64,000 nt of DNA from Mycolicibacterium psychrotolerans (GCF_010729305.1 NZ_AP022574.1:3782001-3846000), one strand, 5' to 3'; shown: positions 50,340 to 59,567, counted from the stretch's first letter. Notes: a model not told the origin generated them from the letters alone. Translations and numbers: made by a program.

Positions 50340-50715
50340 GCCCGCGCCGCCGTCGAAGAGAGTGACGACGCCGGCATACGGAAGGTGTTCGATACGCACG
50401 TGTTCGGCGCCGCAGAGATGATCAAGGCCGTGCTGCCCGGCATCCGCGCCCGTCGCAGCGGAGCGATCGTCGACGTGTCGTCGATCGGCGCCCAGATCAC
50501 TCCCGTCGGTTCGGGCTATTACTCGGCCGCCAAGGCCGCGCTCGAAGGTCTCAGCGACGCTTTACGCGGAGAACTTGCGCCATTGGACATCTCGGTGACC
50601 ATCGTCGAACCGGGCGCCGTCCGCACCGACTTCGCCGGCCGATCCCTCACCCAATCCGCGACCATCATCGATGACTACGCCGATACCGCAGGCAAGCGCC
50701 GCAAGGAGCACGACA
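50340..50715 (+). pseudogene. SDR remnant lacking both ends
   Basis: Contains the central and C-terminal SDR core: V-F-D-T-H-V-F-G-A-A-E-M-I-K, V-D-V-S-S-I-G-A, catalytic Y-Y-S-A-A-K and V-E-P-G-A-V-R-T-D-F. The N-terminal cofactor-binding Rossmann motif is absent, and after A-G-K-R-R-K-E-H-D the frame runs into the tRNA terminator and the tRNA gene. Both ends are thus missing, leaving about 120 of an expected ~280 residues. A deletion remnant next to a tRNA. Confidence 0.75.
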
Positions 50716-50723
50716 ACGAGCAA

Positions 50724-50757
50724 GAAAAAGGCACCTCCTCGGAGCGAGAAAGTGCCT
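50724..50757 (-). terminator. intrinsic terminator of tRNA-Pro
   Basis: Minus strand: a 12-bp stem formed by 50757-50746 and 50740-50729 (two G-U pairs), 5-nt loop, followed by five T. It lies 11 bp after the tRNA 3' end. Confidence 0.85.
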
Positions 50758-50767
50758 CTGACCTGTG

Positions 50768-50841
<74 letters not shown>

Positions 50842-50946
50842 CGGTGCCTCCCGGGGATCGCCGGTAGGCGGTCGAAAGCCTACCTCAGCCCCCGCCCCGG
50901 ATCCCAACCGCCCGGCTCTGTCACCGCCCGCGCCTACCGTGGAGCG

Positions 50947-52428
50947 ATGACTGACGACACCCCGCTGTGGCTGTTCGCCGATCAGCTCGGTCCCGCCGTG
51001 TACGGCGGTGAGCATGCCCACCGCGAGGTGCTGCTCGTCGAGGCCACCTCGGCGCTGACCAAACGCCGCTATCACCGGCAGAAACTGCACCTGGTGCTGT
51101 CGGCGCTGCGGCACGCCGACCGCGATCTGGGTGACCGCGCGACGCTCATCGAATCCGACACCTACACCGACGCGCTGCAGCAGTTCAAGCGCCCCGTGCT
51201 CGTGCACCAACCGACCTCCCACACCGCCGAACGTTTCGTCAACCGCCTGCGTGAGCGGGGGCTGGTCGAGGACGTCCTGCCGACACCGACATTCGCGTTG
51301 CCGCGCAAGGACTTCCAGGAGTGGGCCGGTCAGCGCACGCGCTTCCGCATGGAGGACTTCTACCGCGATCAGCGCCGCCGCTTCGACGTGCTGATGAACG
51401 GCGCCGATCCCGTCGGCAACCGGTGGAACTACGACGAGGAGAACCGCGAGTCCCCGCCCAAGAAGCAGGACCACCTCGAGGTGCCCGCCCCGTACAAGCC
51501 GCGCGAGGACGAGATCGACGAGCAGGTCCGCCACGATCTCGACCAGATGCAGCTGGACACCGTCGGCGCCGACGGGCCGCGCCTGTTCGCCGTCACCCCC
51601 GCCGAGGCGAAGCGGGCACTCAGCCGCTTCATCGAGCACCGCCTCCCGCTCTTCGGACGCTACGAGGACGCCATGATGGGCGGCGACTGGGCGATGTCGC
51701 ACTCGCTGCTGTCGGTGCCCCTCAATCTCGGTGTGCTGCATCCCCTCGTCGCCGTGGAGGCCGCCGAGCGGGCCTACCGCGACGGCAAGGCTCCGCTGGC
51801 CGCGGTCGAGGGATTCATCCGGCAGATCCTCGGCTGGCGCGAGTACATGTGGCATCTGTACTGGCACTTCGGGCCCGACTACACCGAGAAGAACGAGCTG
51901 AAGGCCCGCACCCCACTGCCGCAGTGGTGGGCCGATCTCGACGCCGACACCGTCACCGCGCAGTGCCTCCACCACGCCCTCAAAGGTGTGCGCGACCGCG
52001 GCTGGACCCACCACATCCAGCGGCTGATGATCCTGGGCAGCCACGCCCTGCAACGCGGCTACCGGCCCGACGAACTGACCGAGTGGTTCGCCACGGCCTA
52101 CGTCGACGGCTTCCGGTGGGTGATGCCGACCAACGTCGTGGGCATGAGCCAGCACGCCGACGGCGGCCTGCTGGCCACCAAGCCCTACACCTCGGGCGGC
52201 GCCTACATCAACAAGATGAGCGACCACTGCGGTGGGTGCGCCTACGACCCGAAGAAACGCCTCGGTGACGACGCGTGTCCGTTCACCGCCGGCTACTGGG
52301 CCTTCACGCACCGCCACCAGGATCTACTCGCCAAGAACATGCGCACCCGGCGGGCGGTCTCGTCGATGGAACGCCTCGGCGACCTCGAGGCCGTCCTCGA
52401 ACAGGAGTCAGCGCGCGACCGGTTCTGA
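50947..52428 (+). CDS. FeS-type bacterial cryptochrome / (6-4) photolyase family protein
   Basis: 493 residues. N-terminal photolyase-related domain opens P-L-W-L-F-A-D-Q-L-G-P. The FAD domain carries R-Q-I-L-G-W-R-E-Y-M-W and, at the C-terminal side, N-V-V-G-M-S-Q-H-A-D-G-G. Four Cys fit an iron-sulfur cluster: one in T-A-Q-C-L-H, two in H-C-G-G-C-A-Y, one in D-A-C-P-F, as in Agrobacterium PhrB (FeS-BCP). Repairs (6-4) photoproducts with light or acts as photoreceptor. TACCGT six nt before the ATG suggests a leaderless transcript. Ends 21 bp inside the convergent exporter gene. Confidence 0.88.
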   Translation: MTDDTPLWLFADQLGPAVYGGEHAHREVLLVEATSALTKRRYHRQKLHLVLSALRHADRDLGDRATLIESDTYTDALQQFKRPVLVHQPTSHTAERFVNRLRERGLVEDVLPTPTFALPRKDFQEWAGQRTRFRMEDFYRDQRRRFDVLMNGADPVGNRWNYDEENRESPPKKQDHLEVPAPYKPREDEIDEQVRHDLDQMQLDTVGADGPRLFAVTPAEAKRALSRFIEHRLPLFGRYEDAMMGGDWAMSHSLLSVPLNLGVLHPLVAVEAAERAYRDGKAPLAAVEGFIRQILGWREYMWHLYWHFGPDYTEKNELKARTPLPQWWADLDADTVTAQCLHHALKGVRDRGWTHHIQRLMILGSHALQRGYRPDELTEWFATAYVDGFRWVMPTNVVGMSQHADGGLLATKPYTSGGAYINKMSDHCGGCAYDPKKRLGDDACPFTAGYWAFTHRHQDLLAKNMRTRRAVSSMERLGDLEAVLEQESARDRF

Positions 52429-53322
52429 ACTGACGTCCGAGGCGGTGACCTCCGCCGTCTTCGGTGCCTGCGACACGCGCCACGCGTAGACCACCAGTGA
52501 CGCCCAGACCACGACGATCAGGGAGTAGATGCCCGTCGACCATGGCCACTGGATGTCGAAGAAGTGCACCAGTTTCTGGCTGTTGGTCAGCACGATGACC
52601 CCGCCGACCCCCGTGCCCAGCAGCGCCGGGCTGATCCGGCTGACCAGCCAGGCGGCGATCGGCGCGGCGACCACACCGCCGACCATCAGTCCGACCACCA
52701 CCGGCCAGTTGTCGAGGAACTCGCGTCCCAGCCCGATCAGAAAGCCCAGCGACGCCGACACCGACACCAGGAACTCCGACGCGCTGACCGACCCGATCAC
52801 GGTCCGCGGCGCGGTCTTGCCCTGCGACAGCAGGGTGCTGGTGGTCACCGGTCCCCACCCGCCGCCGCCCGAGGCGTCGATGAACCCGCCGAAAAGTCCC
52901 AGCGGCGCAAGGAATTTCACGCCATGGCGGGTGCCGCGGCCACCGATGGCGATCGGGGTGCGCAGCGAGAAGCGCAGCAGCACATAGGCCCCGATGGCGA
53001 CCAGGATCGCGGCCATCAGCGGCGCCGCGTGCTCGGTCGACAGCGACGACAGCACCGTCGCACCGAGGAACGCCCCGACCGCCCCGGGCACACCCAGCTT
53101 GGCGACCAGCGGCCAGTCGATGTTCTTGAACCTCCAGTGCGACAGCCCTGAGGCAAGGGTGGTTCCGACCTCGGCCAGGTGCACGGCGGCGCTGGCCTGG
53201 GCGGCGCCCACACTGGAGAGGACGAGCAGCGTGGTGGCGGTGACGCCGAACGCCATGCCCAATGCGCCGTCGACGAGTTGGGCGCCGACACCGACGAGCG
53301 TGAAGATCAGAAGCGAACGCAT
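52408..53322 (-). CDS. TauE/SafE-family sulfite exporter, copy 1
   Basis: 304 residues, eight or so hydrophobic helices in two repeats. Opens F-T-L-V-G-V-G-A-Q-L-V-D-G-A-L-G-M-A-F-G-V, the TauE/SafE signature, with the second-repeat G-G-F-I-D-A-S-G-G-G-G-W-G-P. Exports sulfite or organosulfonates, or acts as a related anion carrier. AAGG is 5 nt before the ATG. Upstream lie a short leader reading frame with two Cys codons and a hairpin (53341-53359). A second family member follows upstream in the same orientation. Confidence 0.85.
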   Translation of the reverse strand: MRSLLIFTLVGVGAQLVDGALGMAFGVTATTLLVLSSVGAAQASAAVHLAEVGTTLASGLSHWRFKNIDWPLVAKLGVPGAVGAFLGATVLSSLSTEHAAPLMAAILVAIGAYVLLRFSLRTPIAIGGRGTRHGVKFLAPLGLFGGFIDASGGGGWGPVTTSTLLSQGKTAPRTVIGSVSASEFLVSVSASLGFLIGLGREFLDNWPVVVGLMVGGVVAAPIAAWLVSRISPALLGTGVGGVIVLTNSQKLVHFFDIQWPWSTGIYSLIVVVWASLVVYAWRVSQAPKTAEVTASDVSSEPVAR

Positions 53323-53340
53323 GGTTGCCTTCGGAGGATG

Positions 53341-53359
53341 CGGTCACCGCGGGTGACCG
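53341..53359 (-). promoter_or_regulatory. perfect hairpin between leader ORF and exporter gene
   Basis: CGGTCACC (53341-53348), 3-nt loop, GGTGACCG (53352-53359): 8-bp perfect stem located 9 nt from the exporter ribosome-binding site. It could mask initiation or promote termination. Confidence 0.45.
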
Positions 53360-53375
53360 GACGGACGGGTGCGCG

Positions 53376-53411
53376 TCAGGGACGCGGACAACACCATTCG
53401 TCGAACACCAT
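53376..53411 (-). CDS. candidate leader peptide MVFDEWCCPRP
   Basis: An 11-codon frame from ATG 53411 (GTG 53414 in frame directly before it) to TGA 53376. It encodes two adjacent Cys followed by Pro-Arg-Pro and ends 53 nt before the TauE/SafE start. Short polycysteine frames upstream of sulfur genes act as cysteine-responsive attenuators in M. smegmatis; this has the same architecture. No clear promoter or ribosome-binding site was found, so translation is inferred. Confidence 0.4.
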   Translation of the reverse strand: MVFDEWCCPRP

Positions 53412-53520
53412 CACGCGGCGAGACGGCCAGAAGGGCTCCAGAGCGGACACGTCAGACGGTGCGGGCGCCACCAGCGCGCTGTCGACCATCGATTTCCCCA
53501 TCCCCTCGGATTCGGCCAGC

Positions 53521-54312
53521 CTACACAGCCAACAACCGGTACAGCCCGATCAGTCCCACCACAACGATGACGGCCCGCAGCGCGTTGGGTGAGAGCCGGC
53601 GGCCGTAGTGCGCACCGAGGAACCCGCCGATCAGCGAGCCGATCGCGATCAGTCCGGCCGCCGGCCAGCTGATCCGGTCGAAGGCGACGGTGGTGTAGGC
53701 GACCGCCGCCACGATGTTCACGATCAACGACAGCAGGTTCTTGGCGGCGTTCATCCGCTGCATGTCCTCGGGCAGCAGCGCCCCCATCGCGGCGATCAGC
53801 AGGATGCCCTGGGCGGCGGTGAAGTAGCCGCCGTAGACGCCGACCGCGAACGTCGCCGCCACCAGCGCCGTCATCCGAGCACCGGAGATGTGGTCGGCGG
53901 AGCGGCCGGACGCCTCGGCCCGTCGCCGCACCCAGGTCTGGATCCGCGGCCCGACGACCACCAACGCGAGCGCCAGCACCAGCAGCACGGGGACGACCCG
54001 GATGAACACCCTCTCGGGCAGGTGCAGCAGCAGCCACGCCCCGCAGCCGGCGCCGACGAACGAGGCCGGGATCTGCCAGCGCAGCCGGTGCCACTGACCG
54101 CGCAGTTCCCGCCGGTAGCCCCACGTGCCGGATACTCCCCCGGCGACCAGGCCGACCGCATTGGACATCGTCGAGGTCACCGGCGGATAGCCCAGCGCCA
54201 CCAGGGTGGGGAACGTGATGAGCGTGCCGGAGCCGACGAGCGCGTTGATGGCGCCTGCGCCGACGCCCGCGAGGGCGATGAGGATCATGTCGACGACCGG
54301 CACTCGACTCAC
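53521..54312 (-). CDS. TauE/SafE-family transporter, copy 2
   Basis: 263 residues from a GTG located 1 bp after the der stop codon; a Met at residue 9 is an alternative start. Opens L-A-G-V-G-A-G-A-I-N-A-L-V-G-S-G-T-L-I-T-F-P-T-L, the N-terminal TauE signature, with the repeat V-G-V-Y-G-G-Y-F-T-A-A-Q-G in the second half. About eight hydrophobic helices. Its tight linkage to der suggests read-through from the cell-housekeeping block. Substrate not inferable beyond the family. Confidence 0.85.
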   Translation of the reverse strand: MSRVPVVDMILIALAGVGAGAINALVGSGTLITFPTLVALGYPPVTSTMSNAVGLVAGGVSGTWGYRRELRGQWHRLRWQIPASFVGAGCGAWLLLHLPERVFIRVVPVLLVLALALVVVGPRIQTWVRRRAEASGRSADHISGARMTALVAATFAVGVYGGYFTAAQGILLIAAMGALLPEDMQRMNAAKNLLSLIVNIVAAVAYTTVAFDRISWPAAGLIAIGSLIGGFLGAHYGRRLSPNALRAVIVVVGLIGLYRLLAV

Positions 54313-54313
54313 C

Positions 54314-55723
54314 CTATCGGCGCTTGGCGCCTCTCTTTTCGCGCACCCTCACGTTGATGCGGATGGGGCTGCCCTCGAAGCCGAACGTCTCGCGCAACCG
54401 CCGCTCCAGGAACCGGCGGTAGCCGGCCTCCAGGAATCCGGAACTGAACAGCACGAAGGTCGGGGGACGCGAGGTGGCCTGGGTGGCGAACAGGATCCGC
54501 GGCTGCTTGCCGCCGCGCACCGGCGGCGGCGTCGCCGCGACGACCTCTTTGAGGAACGAGTTCAGCTGGCCGGTCGTGATCCGCTTGTCCCAGGAGGCCA
54601 GCGCCGTTTCCAGCGCGGGCACCAGCTTCTGCACGGCTCGGCCCGTCTTCGCGGAGATGTTCACTCGCGGCGCCCACTTGATCTGCGCCAACTGCAGGTC
54701 GATCTCACGGTCGAGCAGGTAGCGGCGGTCCTCGTCGACCAGGTCCCACTTGTTGAACGCCAGCACCAGCGCCCGGCCGGCCTCGACCACCATCGACAGC
54801 ACCCGCTGATCCTGTTCGGTCAGCGGCTGGGAAGCGTCGATCAGCACGATCGCCACCTCGGCGGCGTCGATGGCGCCGTGGGTGCGCACCGAGGCGTAGA
54901 ACTCATGGCCGCTGGCCTGCCCCACCTTGCGCCGCAGCCCGGCGGTGTCGACGAAGCGCCAGAGCTTGCCCTCCATCTCGATCAGCGAGTCGACGGGGTC
55001 GACGGTCGTGCCTGCAACGTCGTGCACGACCGACCGTTCGTCCCCGGAGAGCCGGTTGAGCAGCGAGGATTTGCCGACGTTCGGCTTGCCCACCAGCGCG
55101 ACGCGGCGCGGACCGCCGCCACCGCCGCCCATCTCGGAGATGGCGGGCAGTTCTTCGAGCACGGCGTCGAGCAGATCGGCCACGCCGCGACCGTGCATCG
55201 CGCTGACGGGGTGCGGTTGACCGAGCCCCAGTGACCACAGGGCGGCGGCGTCGGCCTCCCCGCGGTCGTTGTCGACTTTGTTGGCGGCCAGGAAGACGGG
55301 CTTGCCGGAGCGCTGCAGGATCTTGGCGGCGGCCTCGTCGGCGGCGGTGGCCCCGACGACGGAGTCGACGACGAACACGATCGCGTCGGCGGTGCGCATC
55401 GCCACCGACGCCTGCTCGGCGACCAGTTGCTGCAGGCCCTTCGCGTCGGGCTCCCACCCGCCGGTGTCCTGCACCACGAACCGCCGGCCGGACCAGGACG
55501 CGTCGTAGGAGACCCGGTCGCGGGTGACGCCGGGGACGTCCTGCACGACCGCTTCCCGGCGTCCGAGGATCCGGTTCACCAGCGTGGACTTGCCGACGTT
55601 GGGGCGTCCGACGACGGCCAGCACCGGCGGCGGTGACGACGCCTCCTCGATCGCCTCAGCGACGTCCTCGGCCCCGACTTCCCAGTCGCCCTCGTCGACC
55701 CACGTGCCGTCACCATCGCTCAT
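54314..55723 (-). CDS. der: ribosome biogenesis GTPase Der
   Basis: 469 residues. Two G domains: G-R-P-N-V-G-K-S-T with D-T-G-G-W and N-K-V-D, then G-K-P-N-V-G-K-S-S with D-T-A-G-L-R and N-K-W-D; followed by the KH-like C-terminal domain and a basic end (K-R-G-A-K-R-R). Assembles the 50S subunit. The N-terminal ~35 residues are an acidic extension usual in actinobacteria. Start overlaps cmk stop as ATGA; order cmk-der as in M. tuberculosis Rv1712-Rv1713. Confidence 0.96.
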   Translation of the reverse strand: MSDGDGTWVDEGDWEVGAEDVAEAIEEASSPPPVLAVVGRPNVGKSTLVNRILGRREAVVQDVPGVTRDRVSYDASWSGRRFVVQDTGGWEPDAKGLQQLVAEQASVAMRTADAIVFVVDSVVGATAADEAAAKILQRSGKPVFLAANKVDNDRGEADAAALWSLGLGQPHPVSAMHGRGVADLLDAVLEELPAISEMGGGGGGPRRVALVGKPNVGKSSLLNRLSGDERSVVHDVAGTTVDPVDSLIEMEGKLWRFVDTAGLRRKVGQASGHEFYASVRTHGAIDAAEVAIVLIDASQPLTEQDQRVLSMVVEAGRALVLAFNKWDLVDEDRRYLLDREIDLQLAQIKWAPRVNISAKTGRAVQKLVPALETALASWDKRITTGQLNSFLKEVVAATPPPVRGGKQPRILFATQATSRPPTFVLFSSGFLEAGYRRFLERRLRETFGFEGSPIRINVRVREKRGAKRR

Positions 55724-56406
55724 CGGGTCGCACCGGCTCTCTGTTCGACGAGTTCGGTCAGATGCCCGATCACCTCGTCCTGGGTCATGTCGCTCGTGTC
55801 GACGACCACCGCGTCGTCGGCGGCGCGCAGGGGCGACACCGCCCGGGTGGAGTCGAGGTGGTCGCGGCGCTGGACGTCGGCGAGCACGGCCGCGTAATCG
55901 TCGGGGAGTCCGGCCGCGACGTTCTGGTCGTTGCGCCGCCGGGCCCGCTCCTCGGCCGAGGCGGTCAGGAAGATCTTGACGTCGGCATCGGGCAGCACGA
56001 CGGTGCCGATGTCCCGGCCCTCGACGACCACGCGTCCCGGGCCGTCGGCCAGGGCCCGCTGCAGGGCGACCAGCCGGCTGCGTACCTCGGGGACCGCCGA
56101 CACCGCCGACACCGCCTTGGTGACGGCGTCACCGCGGATCTCGGCCGACACGTCCTCCCCGGCCAGGTAGGACCGGTCCTCACCGGGGTCGTGCCCGACC
56201 GCGAGGTCCACATCGCCCACCGCAGCCGCGATCGCCGCCGCATCGCCGACGTCGACCCCGCGGCGCAGCACGCTGAGCGTCACGATTCGGTACATCGCGC
56301 CGGTGTCCAGGTACCGGGCACCCAGTGACGTTGCCAATCCCCTTGCCACCGTTGACTTTCCGGTGCCCGCCGGGCCGTCGATCGCGATCACCGTCGAACG
56401 GGTCAC
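55720..56406 (-). CDS. cmk: cytidylate kinase
   Basis: 228 residues. P-loop A-I-D-G-P-A-G-T-G-K-S-T, G-A-M-Y-R-I-V-T, V-V-V-E-G-R-D-I-G-T-V-V and the R-R-N-D-Q lid region define bacterial CMP kinase. Phosphorylates CMP and dCMP with ATP. ATGA overlaps at both ends link it to rluB upstream and der downstream. Confidence 0.96.
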   Translation of the reverse strand: MTRSTVIAIDGPAGTGKSTVARGLATSLGARYLDTGAMYRIVTLSVLRRGVDVGDAAAIAAAVGDVDLAVGHDPGEDRSYLAGEDVSAEIRGDAVTKAVSAVSAVPEVRSRLVALQRALADGPGRVVVEGRDIGTVVLPDADVKIFLTASAEERARRRNDQNVAAGLPDDYAAVLADVQRRDHLDSTRAVSPLRAADDAVVVDTSDMTQDEVIGHLTELVEQRAGATR

Positions 56407-57146
56407 AAGCCCACCGCCTTGTACAGGTCGCCGATCTCCTTCTGGGTCAGCACCCGGATGCTGCCCGGCCGCTGGTCGCCGAGCGTGACCTCACCGATGT
56501 CGGTACGGACCAACTCCCGCACCGGGAAGCCCACCTCCGCCAGCAGGCGGCGCACGATGCGTTTGCGTCCCTCGTGCAGGGTGACCCGCACCAACGACTT
56601 GCCCGGCACCGTGTCGACGACCGCGAAGTCGTCGGCGCGCACCGGGCCGTCGTCGAGTTCGACGCCTGCGCGCAGTTTCTTGCCCAGCCCGCGCGGTACC
56701 GCACCGAGCACCGTGGCCAGATACGTCTTGGGGACTTCGTAGGAGGGGTGCATCAGCCGGTGCGCGAGCTCGCCGTCGTTGGTCAGCAGCAGCAGACCCT
56801 CGGTGTCGGCGTCCAGCCGGCCGACGTGGAACAGCTTCTTGTTGCCGCGGACCCGATGCTCGACCAGGTCGCCGACGCAGGGGCGGCCGCGGTCGTCGGA
56901 CATCGTCGAGTGCATTCCGCGCGGCTTGTTGATCGCGAGGTAGACGCGGTCGTCGTCGACCGCGATCCGTGCGCCGTCCACCCGGATCAGCGACGCCTGC
57001 GGGTCCACGCGGGTGCCGAGTTCGGTGACCACCACGCCGTCGACCTCGACGCGGCCGTCGCGGATCATCTTCTCGGCGACCCGCCGGGACGCGATTCCCG
57101 CCTGGGACAACACTTTCTGCAGACGCACGCCGTCGTCGTCGGTCAT
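56403..57146 (-). CDS. rluB: RluB-type 23S rRNA pseudouridine synthase
   Basis: 247 residues. N-terminal S4 domain (V-R-L-Q-K-V-L-S-Q-A-G-I-A-S-R-R), then the RsuA/RluB catalytic domain with V-G-R-L-D-A-D-T-E-G-L-L-L-L-T-N-D-G; the Asp in R-L-D is the nucleophile. H-E-G-R-K-R-I-V-R-R-L-L is the family signature near the end. Modifies a uridine of 23S rRNA. Homologue of Rv1711, located between scpB and cmk as expected. Confidence 0.94.
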   Translation of the reverse strand: MTDDDGVRLQKVLSQAGIASRRVAEKMIRDGRVEVDGVVVTELGTRVDPQASLIRVDGARIAVDDDRVYLAINKPRGMHSTMSDDRGRPCVGDLVEHRVRGNKKLFHVGRLDADTEGLLLLTNDGELAHRLMHPSYEVPKTYLATVLGAVPRGLGKKLRAGVELDDGPVRADDFAVVDTVPGKSLVRVTLHEGRKRIVRRLLAEVGFPVRELVRTDIGEVTLGDQRPGSIRVLTQKEIGDLYKAVGL

Positions 57147-57148
57147 CG

Positions 57149-57859
57149 TCAGTCTCGATCCACGTCGAAGGAGGCCCCGGCCTGCGGGGTGGGTGTGCCG
57201 TTGAGCTTCATGAAACGTGGCTCTTCACTGAGGGTTTCGCTGATGTCATCGATGACGTCGACGTCGGGCAGCAACGGGGCGATGTCGGGCAGGTCGGTCA
57301 GCGAGGACAGCCCGAGGCGTTCGAGGAACAGTTCGGTGGTGGCGAAGGTGACCGCGCCGGAGTCCGGGTCGGTGCCCGCCTCGGTGATCAGGCCGCGCGC
57401 CAGCAGCGTGCGCATCACCGCGTCGACGTTGACGCCGCGCACGGCGCTGACCCGGGCGCGGGTCACCGGCTGGCGGTAGGCGACGACGGCCAGGGTCTCC
57501 AGCGCGGCGCGCGTCAACCGGGACCGGGCGCCGTCGAGGAGCAGCTTCTCCACGTACGGGGCGTACCGGGCGCGGGTGTAGAGGCGCCAGCCGCCGCCTG
57601 CCTCACGTAGATCGATGCCGCTCGCCCGGGCCGCGAGGTCGGCGGCCAGCGCGTGCAGCCGCTCGGAGATCCGGCCGGGCGCCTGGTCGGTGGCGGTGGC
57701 CAGCGCGTCGACCGGCACCGGGGTGTCGACGACCAGCAGCAGCGCCTCGAGCACGGCGTCCAGTTCAGCCGTGTCCAGTTCAGCCGTGCCCAGGTCGGCG
57801 CCGGGCTCGGTGTCCGGCGCTGCGTCGTGCTCGGTGTCTACGGGAGGACCTTCTGTCAT
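57149..57859 (-). CDS. scpB: segregation and condensation protein ScpB
   Basis: 236 residues from ATG 57859. Acidic N-terminal extension, then two winged-helix domains: E-L-D-A-V-L-E-A-L-L-L-V-V-D-T-P, A-L-E-T-L-A-V-V-A-Y-R-Q-P-V-T-R-A-R-V and V-R-G-V-N-V-D-A-V-M. The C-terminal tail is variable. With ScpA and SMC forms the chromosome condensation complex. 17 bp after scpA, 2 bp before rluB. Confidence 0.94.
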   Translation of the reverse strand: MTEGPPVDTEHDAAPDTEPGADLGTAELDTAELDAVLEALLLVVDTPVPVDALATATDQAPGRISERLHALAADLAARASGIDLREAGGGWRLYTRARYAPYVEKLLLDGARSRLTRAALETLAVVAYRQPVTRARVSAVRGVNVDAVMRTLLARGLITEAGTDPDSGAVTFATTELFLERLGLSSLTDLPDIAPLLPDVDVIDDISETLSEEPRFMKLNGTPTPQAGASFDVDRD

Positions 57860-57876
57860 CGTCTTTCTGTTCCGCG

Positions 57877-58698
57877 TTATTCGGCGTCCGCGGTCGCCAA
57901 CTGCTCGCTGTTGGGCCGCTCCCCGGTCCACGAAATCTGGAGCACACCAAGCGGTTCTGACTGGTCGAATGCTACCGCCCGCGCTCGATACAGTTCGAGC
58001 AGCGCCAGGAAGCGGCCGACGATCTCCATCGGCATCCGGCAGTCGGCCACCAGATCTGCGAACGAAGCCCAGTGGCCGATCCCCCGGTCCTGCAGCATCG
58101 ACATCAGATTGGCGGCCTGCTCGGGCACCGAGACCGGCACTTGGTGGAGGTGCTCGGTGCCCACCGTCGGGACCGGCCTCGGAGTGAACGCGGTGGCCGC
58201 GATCTCGGCGAACCGGGCCGCGTCGACGCCCAGCATCACCTCGGGCAGCAGCTCGGAGTAGCGGTCCTCCAGCGCCACGGCCCGGGGGTAGCTGCGCAGC
58301 GCGGCCGACTCCAACTCGGCGAACATCACCGCGACGTGCTTGAACGCGCGGTACTGCAGCAGCCGGGCGAACAGCAGGTCCCGTACCTCGAGCAGCGCGA
58401 GGTCCTCTTCGTCGTGCACGTCGCCTGCGGGCAGCAGCCGGGCCGCCTTCAGGTCCAGCAGGGTGGCGGCGACCACCAGGAACGAGGTGGTCTCATCGAG
58501 GCCGAGGCGGCTCCCGATCTCCTTGGTGTAGGCGATGAACTCGTCGGTGACCTGGTGCAGCGCCACTTCGGTGACGTCGAGCCGGTGGGCGAAGATCAGC
58601 TGCAGCAGCAGGTCGAACGGGCCCTCGAAATTGCTCAGCCGAACCTGGAATCCGGTCGATTTGTCGGCGGACTGGGCGGGATCCGGGGGCCCGCTCAC
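57877..58698 (-). CDS. scpA: segregation and condensation protein ScpA (kleisin)
   Basis: 273 residues from GTG 58698, which overlaps the parA-like stop (GTGA). Starts the conserved domain with V-R-L-S-N-F-E-G-P-F-D-L-L-L-Q-L-I, then K-A-A-R-L-L-P and a C-terminal winged helix around V-G-R-F-L-A-L-L-E-L-Y-R. Links the SMC heads and binds ScpB. The open frame continues upstream inside parA, but the kleisin domain begins ~18 residues after this GTG, which fixes the start. Confidence 0.94.
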   Translation of the reverse strand: MSGPPDPAQSADKSTGFQVRLSNFEGPFDLLLQLIFAHRLDVTEVALHQVTDEFIAYTKEIGSRLGLDETTSFLVVAATLLDLKAARLLPAGDVHDEEDLALLEVRDLLFARLLQYRAFKHVAVMFAELESAALRSYPRAVALEDRYSELLPEVMLGVDAARFAEIAATAFTPRPVPTVGTEHLHQVPVSVPEQAANLMSMLQDRGIGHWASFADLVADCRMPMEIVGRFLALLELYRARAVAFDQSEPLGVLQISWTGERPNSEQLATADAE

Positions 58699-59567
58699 GC
58701 GCCGAACCGGTGGATGACCTCGCGCGCCAGCGCCCGGTACGCCTCGGCCCCAGCCGATTTCGGCGCCCAGGTGGTGATCGGCTCGCCGGCCACACTGGTC
58801 TCCGGGAAACGCACGGTGCGGGTGATCACGGTGTCGAACACCAGGTCGCCGAAGCGTTCGACCACGCGGGCCATCACCTCGCGAGAGTTGACGGTGCGCG
58901 GGTCGTAGCGGGTGATCAGGATCCCGCTGATCGACAGCTTCGGGTTGAGCCGGTCGTGCACCTTCTCGACGGTGTCGGTGAGCAGCGCCAGGCCGCGCAG
59001 CGAGAAGTACTCGCACTCGGTCGGGATGATGACGCCGTCGCTGCAGGCCAGCCCGTTGACCGTGAGCAGGCCCAGCGAGGGCTGGCAGTCGATCAGCACG
59101 TAGTCGTAGCGGTCGAGCACCGGGTAGAGCGCGCGGGCCAGCGACTGCTCCCGGCCCACCTCGTTGACCAGCTGGATCTCGGCCGCCGACAGATCGATGT
59201 TGCTGGGCACCAGATCCAGGCCCGGCACCCGGGTCGTGATCAACACCTGGTCGATCGACACCCTGGGCTCGACCAGCAGGTTGTAGACCGTGTTGTCCAG
59301 CTCGTAGTGCGGCACGCCCAGGCCCGCCGACAGGGCGCCCTGCGGGTCGAGGTCGACGAGCAGCACCCTGCGGCCGTACTCGGCCAGGCTGGCGCCCAGG
59401 TTGATCGTCGAGGTGGTCTTGCCGACCCCGCCCTTCTGGTTGCACATCGCGATGACCTTGGCCGGTCCGTGCGAGCTGCGCGGTGCCGGATCGGGGATCT
59501 CGCGGGGAAGGCGGCCGGTCAGGCCGGGTGTCGGTGCGGGGTCGATGGTGCCGGTGTCGTCGCTCAT
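58695..59567 (-). CDS. ParA-family ATPase (Rv1708-like)
   Basis: 290 residues from ATG 59567; an ATG eight codons upstream is possible. Deviant Walker A C-N-Q-K-G-G-V-G-K-T-T near residue 50, L-V-D-L-D-P-Q-G-A, and Y-V-L-I-D-C-Q-P-S-L. This is the second chromosomal ParA-like protein of mycobacteria, always next to scpAB, not the ori-linked ParA of parAB. Probably positions chromosome or condensin. No parB or parS seen here. Confidence 0.9.
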   Translation of the reverse strand: MSDDTGTIDPAPTPGLTGRLPREIPDPAPRSSHGPAKVIAMCNQKGGVGKTTSTINLGASLAEYGRRVLLVDLDPQGALSAGLGVPHYELDNTVYNLLVEPRVSIDQVLITTRVPGLDLVPSNIDLSAAEIQLVNEVGREQSLARALYPVLDRYDYVLIDCQPSLGLLTVNGLACSDGVIIPTECEYFSLRGLALLTDTVEKVHDRLNPKLSISGILITRYDPRTVNSREVMARVVERFGDLVFDTVITRTVRFPETSVAGEPITTWAPKSAGAEAYRALAREVIHRFGA

